DNA from: Clostridium fessum
GTDB taxonomy: Bacteria; Bacillota; Clostridia; Lachnospirales; Lachnospiraceae
Direction of reading: 5' to 3'
Length of the DNA: 64,000 nucleotides
Assembly (NCBI RefSeq): GCF_003024715.1
Contig: NZ_PYLO01000001.1
Coordinates: 992,001-1,056,000 of the forward strand
Shown in pieces: positions 1-9,616 of this stretch (position 1 is the first letter of the stretch; each line of letters starts with the position of its first letter). The position numbers were made by a program, and so were the translations under genes. The notes beneath the pieces are model-generated. The model was not told the origin of the DNA. It worked only from the letters and a program-made list of their open reading frames with translations, and did not search any database.

Positions 1-1049
1 ATCGCAAATTTATCATTGTTCTCGCACAGGGAACCGGTTACATCGTATTTGTGGTCGCACGGCTCGTTCTCTTTTCCCATGACCGTGATGTGATGGTATG
101 CGCCGTACATCGCCGGGCGCATCAGGTTGACTGCACACGCGTCCACACCGATATACTCTTTGTAGGTGTGTTTCTCATGGATTGCCGTTGTCACAAGGCA
201 GCCATACGGCGCCAGCATGAAACGTCCCATCTCTGTATAAAGCGCTACATCGCCCATGCCAGCCGGAACCAGAACTTCCTCATAAACCTTGCGGACGCCC
301 TCGCCGATTGCAAAGATATCGTTCGGCTCCTGATCCGGGCGGTAAGGAATGCCAACGCCACCAGACAGGTTGATAAATTTAATATCTGCGCCAGTCTCTT
401 CTTTCAGCTTGACCGCCACCTCAAACAATACCTTCGCAAGCATCGGATAATACTCATTTGTAACCGTATTGCTTGCAAGGAAGGCATGGATACCGAAATG
501 TTTCGCACCTTTTGCTTTCAACACCTTGAATGCCTCAAATAACTGCTCGGTTGTCATACCGTATTTCGCATCGCCTGGGTTGTCCATGATATCATTGCTG
601 ATCTTGAACAGTCCGCCCGGATTGTAACGGCAGCTGATCGTCTCCGGAATATAACCGATCGTCTTCTCCAGGAAATCAATGTGCGTAAAATCATCAAGGT
701 TGATGATCGCGCCCAGCTCGGCAGCCATCTTGAATTCCTCCGGCGGTGTATCGTTGGAGGAGAACATGATCTTCTCGCCATCGTACTTCATCGCCTTTGC
801 CATCATAAGCTCTGTCAGCGAAGAGCAGTCCACGCCGCATCCAAGTTTCTTTAAAATATCAATTACAAATGGGTTCGGTGTTGCCTTTACAGCAAAATAC
901 TCTCTGAATCCCTTGTTCCAGAAAAATGCACGCATCAGGCGCTCGCCATTCTCGCGGATTCCCTTTTCATCATACAGGTGGAACGGTGTCGGGTATGTTT
1001 TCTTGATCTCCTCCAGCTGCTCCCGTGTTACAAATGGTTTCTTCTCCAC
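1..1049 (-). CDS. lysA: Diaminopimelate decarboxylase (3' end outside window)
   Basis: PLP-dependent fold-III decarboxylase that converts meso-diaminopimelate to L-lysine, the last step of lysine synthesis. Translation from the GTG at 1049 gives KPFVTREQLEEI, then YFAVKATPNPF with the likely PLP lysine at residue 55, CGVDCSSLTEL, FSSNDTP, the glycine-rich NLSGGVGIPYRP and GRFMLAPYG. The order and spacing match the clostridial LysA group. GTG was chosen because GGAGG lies 8 nt upstream and the only nearby ATG is out of frame and followed at once by a stop. About 350 codons are present; the C-terminus runs off the left edge. A consensus-like promoter and a hairpin leader lie upstream. A related carboxynorspermidine decarboxylase is possible but less likely. 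Confidence 0.85.
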   Translation of the reverse strand, partial: MEKKPFVTREQLEEIKKTYPTPFHLYDEKGIRENGERLMRAFFWNKGFREYFAVKATPNPFVIDILKKLGCGVDCSSLTELMMAKAMKYDGEKIMFSSNDTPPEEFKMAAELGAIINLDDFTHIDFLEKTIGYIPETISCRYNPGGLFKISNDIMDNPGDAKYGMTTEQLFEAFKVLKAKGAKHFGIHAFLASNTVTNEYYPMLAKVLFEVAVKLKEETGADIKFINLSGGVGIPYRPDQEPNDIFAIGEGVRKVYEEVLVPAGMGDVALYTEMGRFMLAPYGCLVTTAIHEKHTYKEYIGVDACAVNLMRPAMYGAYHHITVMGKENEPCDHKYDVTGSLCENNDKFA

Positions 1050-1090
1050 TTTTACATCCTCCGAACTAAAATCTACATATAAAACCTAAA

Positions 1091-1136
1091 AGTCTGGACT
1101 ACCGGGAACATACACTACTCCCGGCACGCCCAGACT
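1091..1136 (-). promoter_or_regulatory. Hairpin in the lysA leader
   Basis: AGTCTGG/CCAGACT closes an interrupted stem with an inner CCGGGA/TCCCGG pairing. It sits between the lysA promoter and ribosome site. I see no lysine-riboswitch core and no T-box core, so its role is unknown; it may only shape the leader. Confidence 0.4.
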
Positions 1137-1153
1137 CCTTTGTCCTGCTACTA

Positions 1154-1182
1154 TTTATACACCAAAAACCGTGTTTTATCAA
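1154..1182 (-). promoter_or_regulatory. Promoter of lysA
   Basis: On the minus strand TTGATA and TATAAA are separated by exactly 17 nt, about 105 nt upstream of the lysA start. This is a good sigma-A match. The leader between promoter and gene holds the hairpin at 1091-1136. Confidence 0.6.
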
Positions 1183-1230
1183 CTGATTTCCCTGATTTCC
1201 CGAAAAACGCCCACAAATGGACGGTATTTT

Positions 1231-1363
1231 GTTACTGTTCACGCATACGTGCCCAGTAACGGAATTTGCCGTGGCTTCGCATTTAAATACGGCAAATTCC
1301 TGCTGCCACCACGTTTTCTTACGGCACTTTCGGTTCCAAAAGTGCCTACCTGTGAACAGTAAC
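1231..1363. mobile_element. 133-bp MITE-like element, copy A (type 1)
   Basis: The ends are GTTACTGTTCAC and GTGAACAGTAAC, perfect 12-bp inverted repeats. Two inner stems follow: GGAATTTGCCGT/ACGGCAAATTCC (1261-1272 with 1289-1300) and GGCACTTT/AAAGTGCC (1323-1330 with 1339-1346), so the whole can fold as a three-way junction. The copy differs from copy B, 33 kb away, at one base. GGTATTTT abuts the left end (1223-1230) and recurs one base past the right end (1365-1372), as expected of a target duplication. It has no coding capacity of its own; reading frames across it are translations of the repeat. Confidence 0.8.
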
Positions 1364-1470
1364 TGGTATTTTTCTCCTTTTCTCCGCCAGGACACAGACT
1401 CCGGACAAATTGAATCATTTTCCAGATACATCTATGAACCGGGCACAGATTCAGGCGCAGAATCCAGTTT

Positions 1471-2907
1471 CTACTCTACCACAATTACACGCATGATATT
1501 CGTATCGGCTACCGGTTCATGGCGGTTGGCACGTGTCACCACACCCGCGGTTGCAACCACAATCTCACCCTCTTTGACGATACCTTTCTCTTTCAGCAGT
1601 TCCACCGATGCAAATAAGAGCGCATCCGTCGATTCGGCGCGTTTTGCATGGAACGGCTTAACACCCCAGTAGAGCTGCATCTGGCGGACAGCCGTCATGC
1701 TCGGGGAAAGTCCTGCGATCAATGCTTTCGGACGCCATTTCGAAAGCATTCTCGTCGTAAATCCGCTGACACTCGGCGCCACAATGACCGGCGCTTCCAG
1801 ATCGGAGGCGGTCGCTACAGACGAATAACATACCGTATTAGATATATTTCGAAGGTTTTCCGCCGATACCTTTCTTCTCTGGTAGAACATATAATCCAGA
1901 TATTTCTCCGACTCCTCGGCGATCTGGCTCATCATGCGGACTGCCTCGATCGGATAACTTCCCATCGCAGTCTCGCCGGACAGCATAACCGCATCGGTTC
2001 CCTCGTACACTGCATTCGCCACATCCGATACCTCGGCACGCGTCGGACGCGGGTTGCGGATCATTGAATCGAGCATCTGGGTCGCCGTGATAACGACCTT
2101 GCACGCTAAGTTACACTTGCGGATGATCATCTTCTGAATGTGCGGAACCTTCTCTGCCGGTATCTCCACGCCCATATCGCCCCGGGCTACCATGATGCCG
2201 TCGCTCGCCTCAATGATGGAATCAATATTTTCAATTCCTTCTTCATTCTCGATTTTCGCGATAATTTGCATAGCAGAACCTTTTTCATCCAGAATCTCCC
2301 GGATCTCGCGGATCGCATCGGCATTGCGGACGAACGAAGCCGCCACAAAATCAAAGCCTGCATCCACGCCGAAACGAATGTCTTCCTTATCTTTATCGGT
2401 CAGCGCCGGAAGCTTGACCCGTACTCCCGGTACATTGACACCCTTCTTCTCGCCCAGCTCGCCGCCATTTTCAATCCGGCAGACGATGTCTGTTCCATTG
2501 ACCTCCCGCACGTGCAGCTCAATCAGGCCATCATCGATCAAAATGCGGTCGCCCGGCTTTACATCCTCCGCCAGCCCCGCATAGTTGATGTAGCCGCGTG
2601 TCTCATCCCCCACAATCTCCTCGGTCGTCAGAGTATACAGATCGCCCTCTTTCAGCGTCACTTTCTTTCCATCTTTTAATTTGCCGGTACGGATTTCCGG
2701 TCCCTTGGTATCCAGAAGCGATGCGATCGGAATCCCCAGCTCCTCGCGCACACTTTCCAGAATCTCCAAACGATGTCTATGCTCCGCATGATCGCCATGC
2801 GAAAAGTTAAAACGTGCGACATCCATGCCATTTAACGCCAACTCCTTCATAATCTCCCGGTTATCGGTGTTTGGTCCCATTGTGCAGACAATCTTTGTCT
2901 TTTTCAT
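1471..2907 (-). CDS. pyk: Pyruvate kinase
   Basis: Transfers phosphate from phosphoenolpyruvate to ADP, giving pyruvate and ATP, the last step of glycolysis in the cytosol. From ATG 2907 the protein has 478 residues, the usual length of the form without a C-terminal PEP-utilising extension. Visible signatures are KTKIVCTMGP, VARFNFSHGDH, LLDTKGPEIRTG, the IIAKIENEEG catalytic-lysine motif, MVARGDMGVEIP and the MLSGETAMGSYP loop. GAGGAGG lies about 9 nt before ATG 2907; an earlier in-frame ATG at 2925 overlaps that ribosome site and was rejected. The gene stands alone between lysA and a rhomboid-like gene, all on the same strand. Confidence 0.96.
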   Translation of the reverse strand: MKKTKIVCTMGPNTDNREIMKELALNGMDVARFNFSHGDHAEHRHRLEILESVREELGIPIASLLDTKGPEIRTGKLKDGKKVTLKEGDLYTLTTEEIVGDETRGYINYAGLAEDVKPGDRILIDDGLIELHVREVNGTDIVCRIENGGELGEKKGVNVPGVRVKLPALTDKDKEDIRFGVDAGFDFVAASFVRNADAIREIREILDEKGSAMQIIAKIENEEGIENIDSIIEASDGIMVARGDMGVEIPAEKVPHIQKMIIRKCNLACKVVITATQMLDSMIRNPRPTRAEVSDVANAVYEGTDAVMLSGETAMGSYPIEAVRMMSQIAEESEKYLDYMFYQRRKVSAENLRNISNTVCYSSVATASDLEAPVIVAPSVSGFTTRMLSKWRPKALIAGLSPSMTAVRQMQLYWGVKPFHAKRAESTDALLFASVELLKEKGIVKEGEIVVATAGVVTRANRHEPVADTNIMRVIVVE

Positions 2908-3013
2908 GCCGTTATTCCTCCTCATATTCTGTCATTTTTTTAAGAATTTTCCCATCAGCGAATCATTTATAGGCTCTTTTGTATGCTTTATCCAGCCTAT
3001 TTAAATCCCCTGC

Positions 3014-3053
3014 GTAACTGTTCAGTAAATGCGCAGACCTGCTGAACAGTTAC
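3014..3053. repeat. Inverted repeat like the ends of the 133-bp elements
   Basis: GTAACTGTTCAG and CTGAACAGTTAC face each other over 16 nt, upstream of pyk and just downstream of the rhomboid-like gene. The arms resemble the outer ends of the 133-bp elements, so this may be a collapsed copy. It could equally act as a terminator hairpin for the gene at 3086. Confidence 0.45.
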
Positions 3054-3085
3054 TCCCCTGCTAAAAAACAATCCACCGCCTGATT

Positions 3086-3928
3086 CTATTTAGAATCTTT
3101 CAATTCTTCTTCGGTCACGTGTTTGTGCGTATACAGATGATCCATGCAATATTCCAGATTTCCCGCACACTTCGAACAATAGCGGAACTCCAGGTTCGGA
3201 TCGTCCTTCTCGGTACGTCCGCAGACCGCGCATTTGTGGCGGGTCAGGGAAATTTTCTGGATCTGCGCTTTCTGCATCTCGTTTTTGAACTTCTGCTTGC
3301 GAACCGCCTCTTTCGGGCTGATCTTCCGGTAGTTACGCGTCATCAGGAAGAAAATGATAAAATTGAGCATCGAAACAACAATCTCAATTTTCGCGATAAT
3401 GCCACCCGTTAAGAAACTGTAGACCAGAAGCGCTCCGTACATCATTCCAAGGTATTTCGCCCGGATCGGAATGAAAATCAGAAGGAACTGCATCTCCGGG
3501 AAGGTGCAGGCAAACGCCAGAAACAGCGATTCATTTAAGTAATACGGGGACATCGGCACCGAAAAGCCGGTCACACCGTACACCAGGAATGCCGCAATGA
3601 TGTGTCCCAGCACGCCCATAAAGAAAAACATATTAAATCGGAAGGTTCCCCACACGCGTTCCAACGTCGATCCAATCGAATAATAGAGATACATCGCGAG
3701 CAGCGCAAAGAGGACGCCCGACTGAGGCGGGCATACGAGAAAGGTCACGATTCTCCATACCTGTCCCCGCAGGATCGCCGCTGCATCAAGCGCCAGATAC
3801 TGCACGTAAAAATACGGATTAAACAGGCTCATCACAAATCCAGCCGCATACATCATGATGATATAGTACATCAGATTCGGGATCGCAAACCGACCGAATT
3901 TGCGCTCTAATTTTCTAAAAAAATTCAT
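3086..3928 (-). CDS. Rhomboid-like membrane protein with C-terminal zinc-type domain
   Basis: 280 residues. An N-terminal amphipathic stretch is followed by about six hydrophobic segments (roughly residues 20-200) in the rhomboid layout, with LRGQVWRIVTFLVCPP and GTFRFNMFFFMGVLGH typical of the family's early part. The catalytic GxSG serine motif is not visible: the matching region reads YYLNESLFLAFA. It is therefore probably a rhomboid pseudoprotease of the derlin/iRhom kind, which bind or route membrane proteins without cutting them. The C-terminal 60 residues are soluble and hold CAVCGRTE, RYCSKCAGNLEYC and several His residues, suggesting a small zinc-binding domain. Substrate and partner are unknown. 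The start has a weak ribosome site. Confidence 0.65.
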   Translation of the reverse strand: MNFFRKLERKFGRFAIPNLMYYIIMMYAAGFVMSLFNPYFYVQYLALDAAAILRGQVWRIVTFLVCPPQSGVLFALLAMYLYYSIGSTLERVWGTFRFNMFFFMGVLGHIIAAFLVYGVTGFSVPMSPYYLNESLFLAFACTFPEMQFLLIFIPIRAKYLGMMYGALLVYSFLTGGIIAKIEIVVSMLNFIIFFLMTRNYRKISPKEAVRKQKFKNEMQKAQIQKISLTRHKCAVCGRTEKDDPNLEFRYCSKCAGNLEYCMDHLYTHKHVTEEELKDSK

Positions 3929-3956
3929 AATTCACATCCTTTGCCGTTTTCCTTTC

Positions 3957-4058
3957 ATTATAGAGAGCGGCGGATTCTTTGTCAAATTATATTGTCGCTT
4001 CCACCACGTTATCTTACGACACATTCGGTTCCAAAAGTACCCGCCTGCGCTCTATAAT
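3957..4058. repeat. Decayed 133-bp-element remnant
   Basis: Outer inverted repeat ATTATAGAG/CTCTATAAT encloses a stretch (about 3997-4045) that matches the right half of the type-1 element: CTTCCACCACGTT, CTTACGACACATTCGGTTCC and AAAAGTACCCGCC. The left half and the standard ends are lost. It lies between the divergent rhomboid-like and activase genes. Confidence 0.5.
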
Positions 4059-4280
4059 GGCTGCATTCCAACTCAGAAAAAGCGGTATTTTCCACGCAGA
4101 AAATGCCTTTCCTTGTACAGGAACGCCCTTCTCCCATTATGCGCGATATTAACAAATTTTGCACATTTTTAGCATCTTTTTAACGCACCCTACCGATTGT
4201 TTTCTTCCTTATTCTATGTTAAAGTATAGCCGAATACATGTGTAATACAAAGGAGGGAAGGGGCACTGCCCCGATTGTAC

Positions 4281-7200
4281 ATGAATTCCTGTAAAAAATT
4301 AGGAATCGACATCGGTTCCACAACGGTTAAAGTATCTATTATTGAAGACGGCGGTACGCTTCTTTTCGCCGATTATAAACGTCATTTTGCAAACATACAG
4401 GAGACGCTCGCGGACCTGCTCCGTGAGGGTGAAGAGAAACTTGGCGCACTGACCGTTGAGCCGGTCATCACTGGTTCTGGCGGTTTAACACTTTCTAAGC
4501 ATCTGGGCATTCCATTTGTCCAGGAGGTTGTGGCGGTTGCCACATCCCTGAAGGATTATGCCCCGCAGACCGACGTTGCCATCGAGCTTGGCGGCGAGGA
4601 TGCGAAAATTATTTATTTTACCGGCGGCATCGACCAGCGTATGAACGGAATCTGCGCCGGAGGCACCGGCTCTTTTATTGATCAGATGGCTTCGCTGCTT
4701 CAGACGGACGCATCCGGTCTTAATGAGTACGCGAAAAATTACAAGGCAATCTATCCGATCGCGGCGCGCTGCGGCGTTTTCGCCAAGACGGATATCCAGC
4801 CTCTCATCAACGAAGGCGCAACCAAAGAGGATCTGTCCGCCTCCATTTTCCAGGCGGTTGTCAACCAGACCATCAGCGGTCTGGCATGCGGCAAGCCGAT
4901 CCGCGGCAATGTTGCGTTTCTCGGTGGACCGCTTCATTTCCTCTCGGAGCTGCGCGCGGCATTTATCCGCACCCTGAATCTGGGGGCGGACCAGATCATT
5001 GCCCCGGATCACTCGCATCTGTTTGCGGCGATCGGCGCGGCGATGAACTCTGATCCGAAGACAACTGCCAGCCTGCACGATCTAATCGAACGGCTTTCCC
5101 ACGGCATCAAGATGGATTTCGAGGTAAAGCGGATGGAACCCCTCTTTACTGATGAAGCTGACTATGAAAAATTCAGAACCCGCCATGCAAGTCATGACGT
5201 CAAAAAAGGTGATTTAGCGACCTACGAAGGCAACTGCTACCTCGGCATTGACGCCGGTTCCACCACAACCAAGGTGGCGCTTGTCGGCGAGGACGGCTCT
5301 CTTCTATACCGCTTCTACAGCAACAACAACGGCAGCCCGCTGGCGACGGCGATCCGCGCGATGCAGGAGATCCACGACCAGCTTCCTGAGAAAGCACAGA
5401 TCGCTTATTCCTGCTCCACCGGTTACGGTGAAGCGCTCTTAAAATCTGCCCTGATGCTGGATGAGGGCGAGGTCGAGACGATCTCCCACTACTACGCAGC
5501 GGCGGCATTTGAGCCGGATGTAGACTGCATCCTTGATATCGGCGGTCAAGATATGAAATGCATCAAGATCAAGGACGGCACCGTAGACAGCGTACAGCTC
5601 AACGAAGCTTGTTCGTCCGGCTGCGGCTCCTTTATCGAGACATTTGCTAAATCCTTAAATTACAGCGTACAGGATTTTGCCAAGGAGGCACTCTTTGCCA
5701 AAAATCCGACCGACCTCGGTACCCGCTGTACTGTTTTCATGAACTCTAACGTCAAACAGGCGCAGAAAGAGGGCGCTTCCGTCGCAGATATTTCTGCCGG
5801 ACTGGCTTACTCCGTCATCAAAAACGCCCTGTTTAAGGTTATCAAGATTACCAACGCCTCCGATCTCGGAAAACACGTGGTCGTACAGGGCGGTACCTTC
5901 TATAACGATGCGGTTCTCCGCAGTTTTGAGAAGATCTCCGGCTGTGAGGCAGTCCGCCCGGACATTGCCGGTATCATGGGTGCCTACGGCGCGGCTCTGA
6001 TTGCCCGTGAGCGCTACGATGCTTCCAAGACGACCACGATGCTGCCGATCGACAAGATCTTAAGCCTGACCTACAAGACGACGATGGCACGCTGCCAGGG
6101 TTGTACAAACCACTGCGTCCTGACGATCAACCGTTTCGATGGCGGACGTCAGTTCGTGACCGGAAACCGCTGTGAGCGCGGACTGGGCGGCAACAAACAG
6201 AAAAAAGACATTCCGAACTTATTCGACTATAAATACCACCGTATGTTCGATTATGAACCGCTGACCGCCGATCTGGCGCCGCGCGGTACCGTCGGCATCC
6301 CACGTGTCCTGAATATGTATGAAAACTACCCGTTCTGGGCAGTCTTCTTCAGGGAACTGGGGTACCGCACCGTTCTGTCCCCGAAATCGACAAGACAGAT
6401 CTACGAACTTGGTATTGAATCAATCCCGAGCGAATCCGAGTGCTACCCGGCAAAACTCGCGCACGGTCATATCGAATGGCTGATCCGCCAGGGACTGACC
6501 TACATTTTCTATCCGTGCGTTCCTTACGAGCGCAACGAAACCCCGGAAGCGGGAAATCACTACAACTGCCCGATGGTCACATCCTACGCGGAAAACATCA
6601 AAAACAACGTAGAATCCCTGACGGATCACAAGGTACATTTCCGGAATCCGTTTATGGCATTTACAAATGAGGAAATCCTGACAAAACGTCTGGTCGAAGA
6701 ATTTACCAGGGATCAGTCGATCCCGGAGAAAGAGATCCGCGCCGCCGCTCACAAGGCATGGCAGGAACTCATCGCCTCCCGTCAGGATATGGAAAAGAAG
6801 GGCGAGGAAGTCATCGCCTGGTTAAAAGAAACCGGACACCACGGCATCGTGCTGGCAGGCAGACCGTACCATGTAGATCCGGAGATCAACCATGGCATTC
6901 CGGAACTCATCACTTCCTACGGTTTTGCCGTGCTGACCGAGGACTCCGTCTCCCATTTAGGACGCGTTGACCGTCCGCTGATCGTCACCGACCAGTGGAT
7001 GTACCACTCCCGCCTCTACGAGGCAGCTTCCTATGTGAAGACACAGCCAAACCTGGATCTGATCCAGCTCAACTCCTTCGGATGCGGTCTGGACGCAGTT
7101 ACTACTGATCAGGTCAATGATATTCTGACCCGCTCCGGCAAAATTTATACGCTGCTCAAGATCGACGAGGTCAACAACCTCGGCGCCGCACGTATCCGTG

Positions 7201-8537
7201 TGCGCTCCCTGATCGCCGCAATCCGTGTGCGCGAGATGCGCCACTACCATAAACCGATCGTTTCCAGCGCATACAGCCGTGTTTATTTCACGAAGGAAAT
7301 GAAGAAAAACTACACAATCCTCTGCCCGCAGATGTCGCCGATCCATTTCGACCTCATCGAACCGGCAGTCCGAAGCTGTGGTTACAACCTGGAGGTACTG
7401 CAGAACTCCGACCGTACCGCTGTCGACACAGGACTTAAGTACGTCAACAACGACGCCTGCTACCCGTCCCTGATCGTGGTTGGTCAGATCATGGATGCGC
7501 TGCTCTCCGGCAAATACGACTTAGAGCACACAGCCGTTATCATGAGCCAGACCGGCGGCGGCTGCCGTGCTTCCAACTATATCGGCTTTATCCGCCGTGC
7601 CTTAGAGCGCGCCGGTATGCCGCAGATTCCGGTTATCTCGTTAAATGCCAACGGCATGGAGACGAATCCGGGCTTTAAAATCACCCTGCCGCTTCTTACC
7701 AAAGCAATGCAGGCGGTTGTCTACGGCGACCTCTTCATGCGTGTTCTCTATGCGACCCGCCCATACGAAGCAAAAGCCGGCTCCGCCAACGCCCTGCATG
7801 AGAAATGGAAAGCAATCTGCATCAAATCACTGCAGAAACGTTCTTTATCCATGGCAGAGTTTAACCGCAACATCCGCGGTATTGTTCATGACTTCGACGA
7901 ACTTCCAAGACGCAATGTCCAAAAACCGAGGGTTGGCATTGTCGGCGAGATCCTGGTAAAATTCTCCCCGTTAGCAAACAACCACGTGGTAGAGCTTCTG
8001 GAAGCCGAGGGTGCCGAGGCTGTAATGCCGGATCTGCTTGATTTCCTGCTTTACTGCTTCTACAACAGCAACTTCAAAGCCGACAATCTGGGCGGCAAAC
8101 GTTCCACCGCACACCTGTGCAACATGGGAATCTCCCTGCTGGAGTATTTCCGCCGCACCTGCCGCCGCGAACTGGAACGCAGCACACATTTCCTTCCGCC
8201 TGCACGGATTCAGGATCTGGCGTCGATGGCGAAGCATTACGTTTCCCTCGGCAATCAGACCGGCGAGGGATGGTTCCTGACCGGCGAGATGCTGGAACTG
8301 ATTCACAGCGGCACGACGAACATCATCTGCACCCAGCCGTTCGGCTGCCTGCCGAACCACATCGTCGGAAAAGGCGTCATCAAGGAACTGCGCGCCAGCC
8401 ATCCAGAGGCGAATATCATCGCCGTAGACTACGATCCGGGTGCCAGTGAAGTCAATCAGTTGAATCGTATCAAACTGATGCTTTCCACCGCACAGAAGAA
8501 CCTGTCAGAAGGGAAAAAAGATTCGAGAATTGGATGA
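4281..8537 (+). CDS. Giant acyl-CoA dehydratase activase (BadF/HgdC-type ATPase with DUF2229 and HgdB-like parts)
   Basis: 1418 residues. Two tandem ASKHA ATPase domains open with [10 protein letters not shown] (near residue 9) and [10 protein letters not shown] (about 320); each has a GTGSF/GCGSF motif beside a cysteine ([21 protein letters not shown]) that in HgdC binds a [4Fe-4S] cluster. Next comes a DUF2229-like region (about 660-900), then a part resembling the D-component of 2-hydroxyglutaryl-CoA dehydratase. Activases inject an electron into dehydratases using ATP; fused proteins like this are common in clostridia, but their substrate is unknown. AAGGAGGG lies 23 nt before the ATG, with a GGGGC-ACT-GCCCC hairpin between them that would shorten the distance; a TTG two codons earlier (4275) is an alternative. 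No dehydratase subunits are adjacent. Confidence 0.85.
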   Translation: MNSCKKLGIDIGSTTVKVSIIEDGGTLLFADYKRHFANIQETLADLLREGEEKLGALTVEPVITGSGGLTLSKHLGIPFVQEVVAVATSLKDYAPQTDVAIELGGEDAKIIYFTGGIDQRMNGICAGGTGSFIDQMASLLQTDASGLNEYAKNYKAIYPIAARCGVFAKTDIQPLINEGATKEDLSASIFQAVVNQTISGLACGKPIRGNVAFLGGPLHFLSELRAAFIRTLNLGADQIIAPDHSHLFAAIGAAMNSDPKTTASLHDLIERLSHGIKMDFEVKRMEPLFTDEADYEKFRTRHASHDVKKGDLATYEGNCYLGIDAGSTTTKVALVGEDGSLLYRFYSNNNGSPLATAIRAMQEIHDQLPEKAQIAYSCSTGYGEALLKSALMLDEGEVETISHYYAAAAFEPDVDCILDIGGQDMKCIKIKDGTVDSVQLNEACSSGCGSFIETFAKSLNYSVQDFAKEALFAKNPTDLGTRCTVFMNSNVKQAQKEGASVADISAGLAYSVIKNALFKVIKITNASDLGKHVVVQGGTFYNDAVLRSFEKISGCEAVRPDIAGIMGAYGAALIARERYDASKTTTMLPIDKILSLTYKTTMARCQGCTNHCVLTINRFDGGRQFVTGNRCERGLGGNKQKKDIPNLFDYKYHRMFDYEPLTADLAPRGTVGIPRVLNMYENYPFWAVFFRELGYRTVLSPKSTRQIYELGIESIPSESECYPAKLAHGHIEWLIRQGLTYIFYPCVPYERNETPEAGNHYNCPMVTSYAENIKNNVESLTDHKVHFRNPFMAFTNEEILTKRLVEEFTRDQSIPEKEIRAAAHKAWQELIASRQDMEKKGEEVIAWLKETGHHGIVLAGRPYHVDPEINHGIPELITSYGFAVLTEDSVSHLGRVDRPLIVTDQWMYHSRLYEAASYVKTQPNLDLIQLNSFGCGLDAVTTDQVNDILTRSGKIYTLLKIDEVNNLGAARIRVRSLIAAIRVREMRHYHKPIVSSAYSRVYFTKEMKKNYTILCPQMSPIHFDLIEPAVRSCGYNLEVLQNSDRTAVDTGLKYVNNDACYPSLIVVGQIMDALLSGKYDLEHTAVIMSQTGGGCRASNYIGFIRRALERAGMPQIPVISLNANGMETNPGFKITLPLLTKAMQAVVYGDLFMRVLYATRPYEAKAGSANALHEKWKAICIKSLQKRSLSMAEFNRNIRGIVHDFDELPRRNVQKPRVGIVGEILVKFSPLANNHVVELLEAEGAEAVMPDLLDFLLYCFYNSNFKADNLGGKRSTAHLCNMGISLLEYFRRTCRRELERSTHFLPPARIQDLASMAKHYVSLGNQTGEGWFLTGEMLELIHSGTTNIICTQPFGCLPNHIVGKGVIKELRASHPEANIIAVDYDPGASEVNQLNRIKLMLSTAQKNLSEGKKDSRIG

Positions 8538-8556
8538 TTTTGGATAAAATTTCCAG

Positions 8557-8585
8557 CTGACTTTTAAAGACGTCTGTGCTATAAT
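8557..8585 (+). promoter_or_regulatory. Promoter of the secreted-protein gene
   Basis: CTGACT (8557-8562), 17 nt, TATAAT (8580-8585). It begins 20 nt after the activase stop and drives the gene at 8677 through the hairpin at 8603-8633. Confidence 0.55.
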
Positions 8586-8602
8586 AAATTTATATGGAGT
8601 TT

Positions 8603-8633
8603 AAGATAGGCTATGGATTCCATAGCCTATCTT
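8603..8633 (+). terminator. Strong hairpin after the activase
   Basis: AAGATAGGCTATG and CATAGCCTATCTT form a 13-bp stem with a 5-nt loop. No good T-run follows, and the hairpin lies after a promoter, so it may be a leader structure of the 8677 gene rather than a true terminator. Confidence 0.5.
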
Positions 8634-8676
8634 CTATATAGGGGAACAAAAAGACAGACTAAAAGGAGATCTCAGG

Positions 8677-9162
8677 ATGAAATCAAAATTATTCCTCTGC
8701 GCGGCTCTGGCTGCGGCTCTCTACGTGACGCCGTCTTATGCAGCTGATTATTCCGCACAGGTTGTGAGTTTTTCTCAGGAGGACCCGGACAACCTCTCCA
8801 TCGAGCTGACCGGCTCCAAAGTAATTACCGACGATTTTTCATTCAAACTTCCATCCCAGGCATTTTCGAGACTCATCATGGTTCCGAGCGGGGATTCCTA
8901 CGAGGTATATGAAAAAACAGCCTATGAAGCCAACGGAGGCGGACTTCTCTTCCGCATTCTCGCATTTGAGGACACGCATTACCGCGATTTAAACGGCTGC
9001 ACCATCTTAGGCTTCTGCGGCAACAAGATCTTCATTCTGGATCCGCACTACGACGAGCAGTATGCCAGCGACAGCGAAGAATATACACAATGCAAAGAAA
9101 TCGTGACCTCGATCAAGAAGAGTTTCATTTCCTATATCAAAGACGCCGGGACGGTTGAGTAG
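8677..9162 (+). CDS. Small secreted protein of unknown function
   Basis: 161 residues. A Sec signal peptide is clear: MKSK, a hydrophobic run of about 14 residues, then PSYAAD with likely cleavage after residue 22 or 23. The mature part (about 14 kDa) begins DYSAQVVSFSQEDPDNLSIEL and has two cysteines (NGCTILGFCGN). I recognise no catalytic motif or family. AGGAG lies about 9 nt before the ATG. It has its own promoter and is followed by a shared terminator, so it is a single-gene unit. Confidence 0.75.
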   Translation: MKSKLFLCAALAAALYVTPSYAADYSAQVVSFSQEDPDNLSIELTGSKVITDDFSFKLPSQAFSRLIMVPSGDSYEVYEKTAYEANGGGLLFRILAFEDTHYRDLNGCTILGFCGNKIFILDPHYDEQYASDSEEYTQCKEIVTSIKKSFISYIKDAGTVE

Positions 9163-9185
9163 CATCGAATCGAATATAAATATGC

Positions 9186-9236
9186 AAAAAGAACGTCAAA
9201 TTCTAAGTTTTTCGCTTGGGTTTGACGTTCTTTTTT
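9186..9236. terminator. Bidirectional terminator
   Basis: AAAAAGAACGTCAAA (9186-9200) pairs with TTTGACGTTCTTTTTT (9221-9236) over a 20-nt loop. It ends the + strand gene at 8677. On the minus strand the stem is read as codons by the truncated symporter, whose stop falls in the loop. Confidence 0.85.
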
Positions 9237-9616
9237 ACTTTAAACTCTTCTATTTTTGGCTCTTCTATTTTCGTCTTTGTGCCATAGAGGTCCCTTACAA
9301 GACCGCTGATGGTCGTGTACTGGCTTCTACGCAGGTAACGGACTGCCAGCATAGAAGAAACAACCGCGCCGATCGCCCATGCTGTATCATACCAGCCTGC
9401 CGACAGCCCCACGGTAAAAGCGTTCTCCGCGATACCGATCGTCGAAGCGCCGCCGATCGCCAGACCCGCGATACTAGCTGCCACGACAAACGCATTATTT
9501 TTTCCTTTATATAAAAGGAAGTTCTCTGAATCCTTTTTCTGGCTGTAAGACACATAGATACTGATGCCAAACAGCAGAAGCACATATAAAATAACAATTA
9601 GCAGCGGAATATTCAT
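9203..9616 (-). pseudogene. Sodium:solute symporter, N-terminal fragment
   Basis: 137 codons. The start (MNIPLLIVILYVLL) and the stretch with SQKKDSENFLLYKGKN, GLAIGGASTIGIAENAF and GLSAGWYDTAW are the first three membrane segments of an SSS-family sodium symporter, normally 450-550 residues. After YLRRSQYTTISGLVRDLYG the frame runs into unrelated lysine-rich codons that are the stem of the terminator at 9186-9236. The rest of the gene is therefore deleted. Its ATG overlaps the larA stop (TAATG), so the two were translationally coupled; a transporter next to a lactate racemase suggests carboxylate uptake, now lost. Confidence 0.8.

Noticed and set aside
1050-1230. A lysine riboswitch or T-box before lysA
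   Set aside because: The leader has only a hairpin; neither the lysine aptamer core nor the T-box GGUGGNACC string is visible.
1171-1672. Open frames across 1171-1672 on the + strand
   Set aside because: They read through MITE copy A and antisense to pyk; the same peptide ends appear at 34308-34499 because the repeat is the same.
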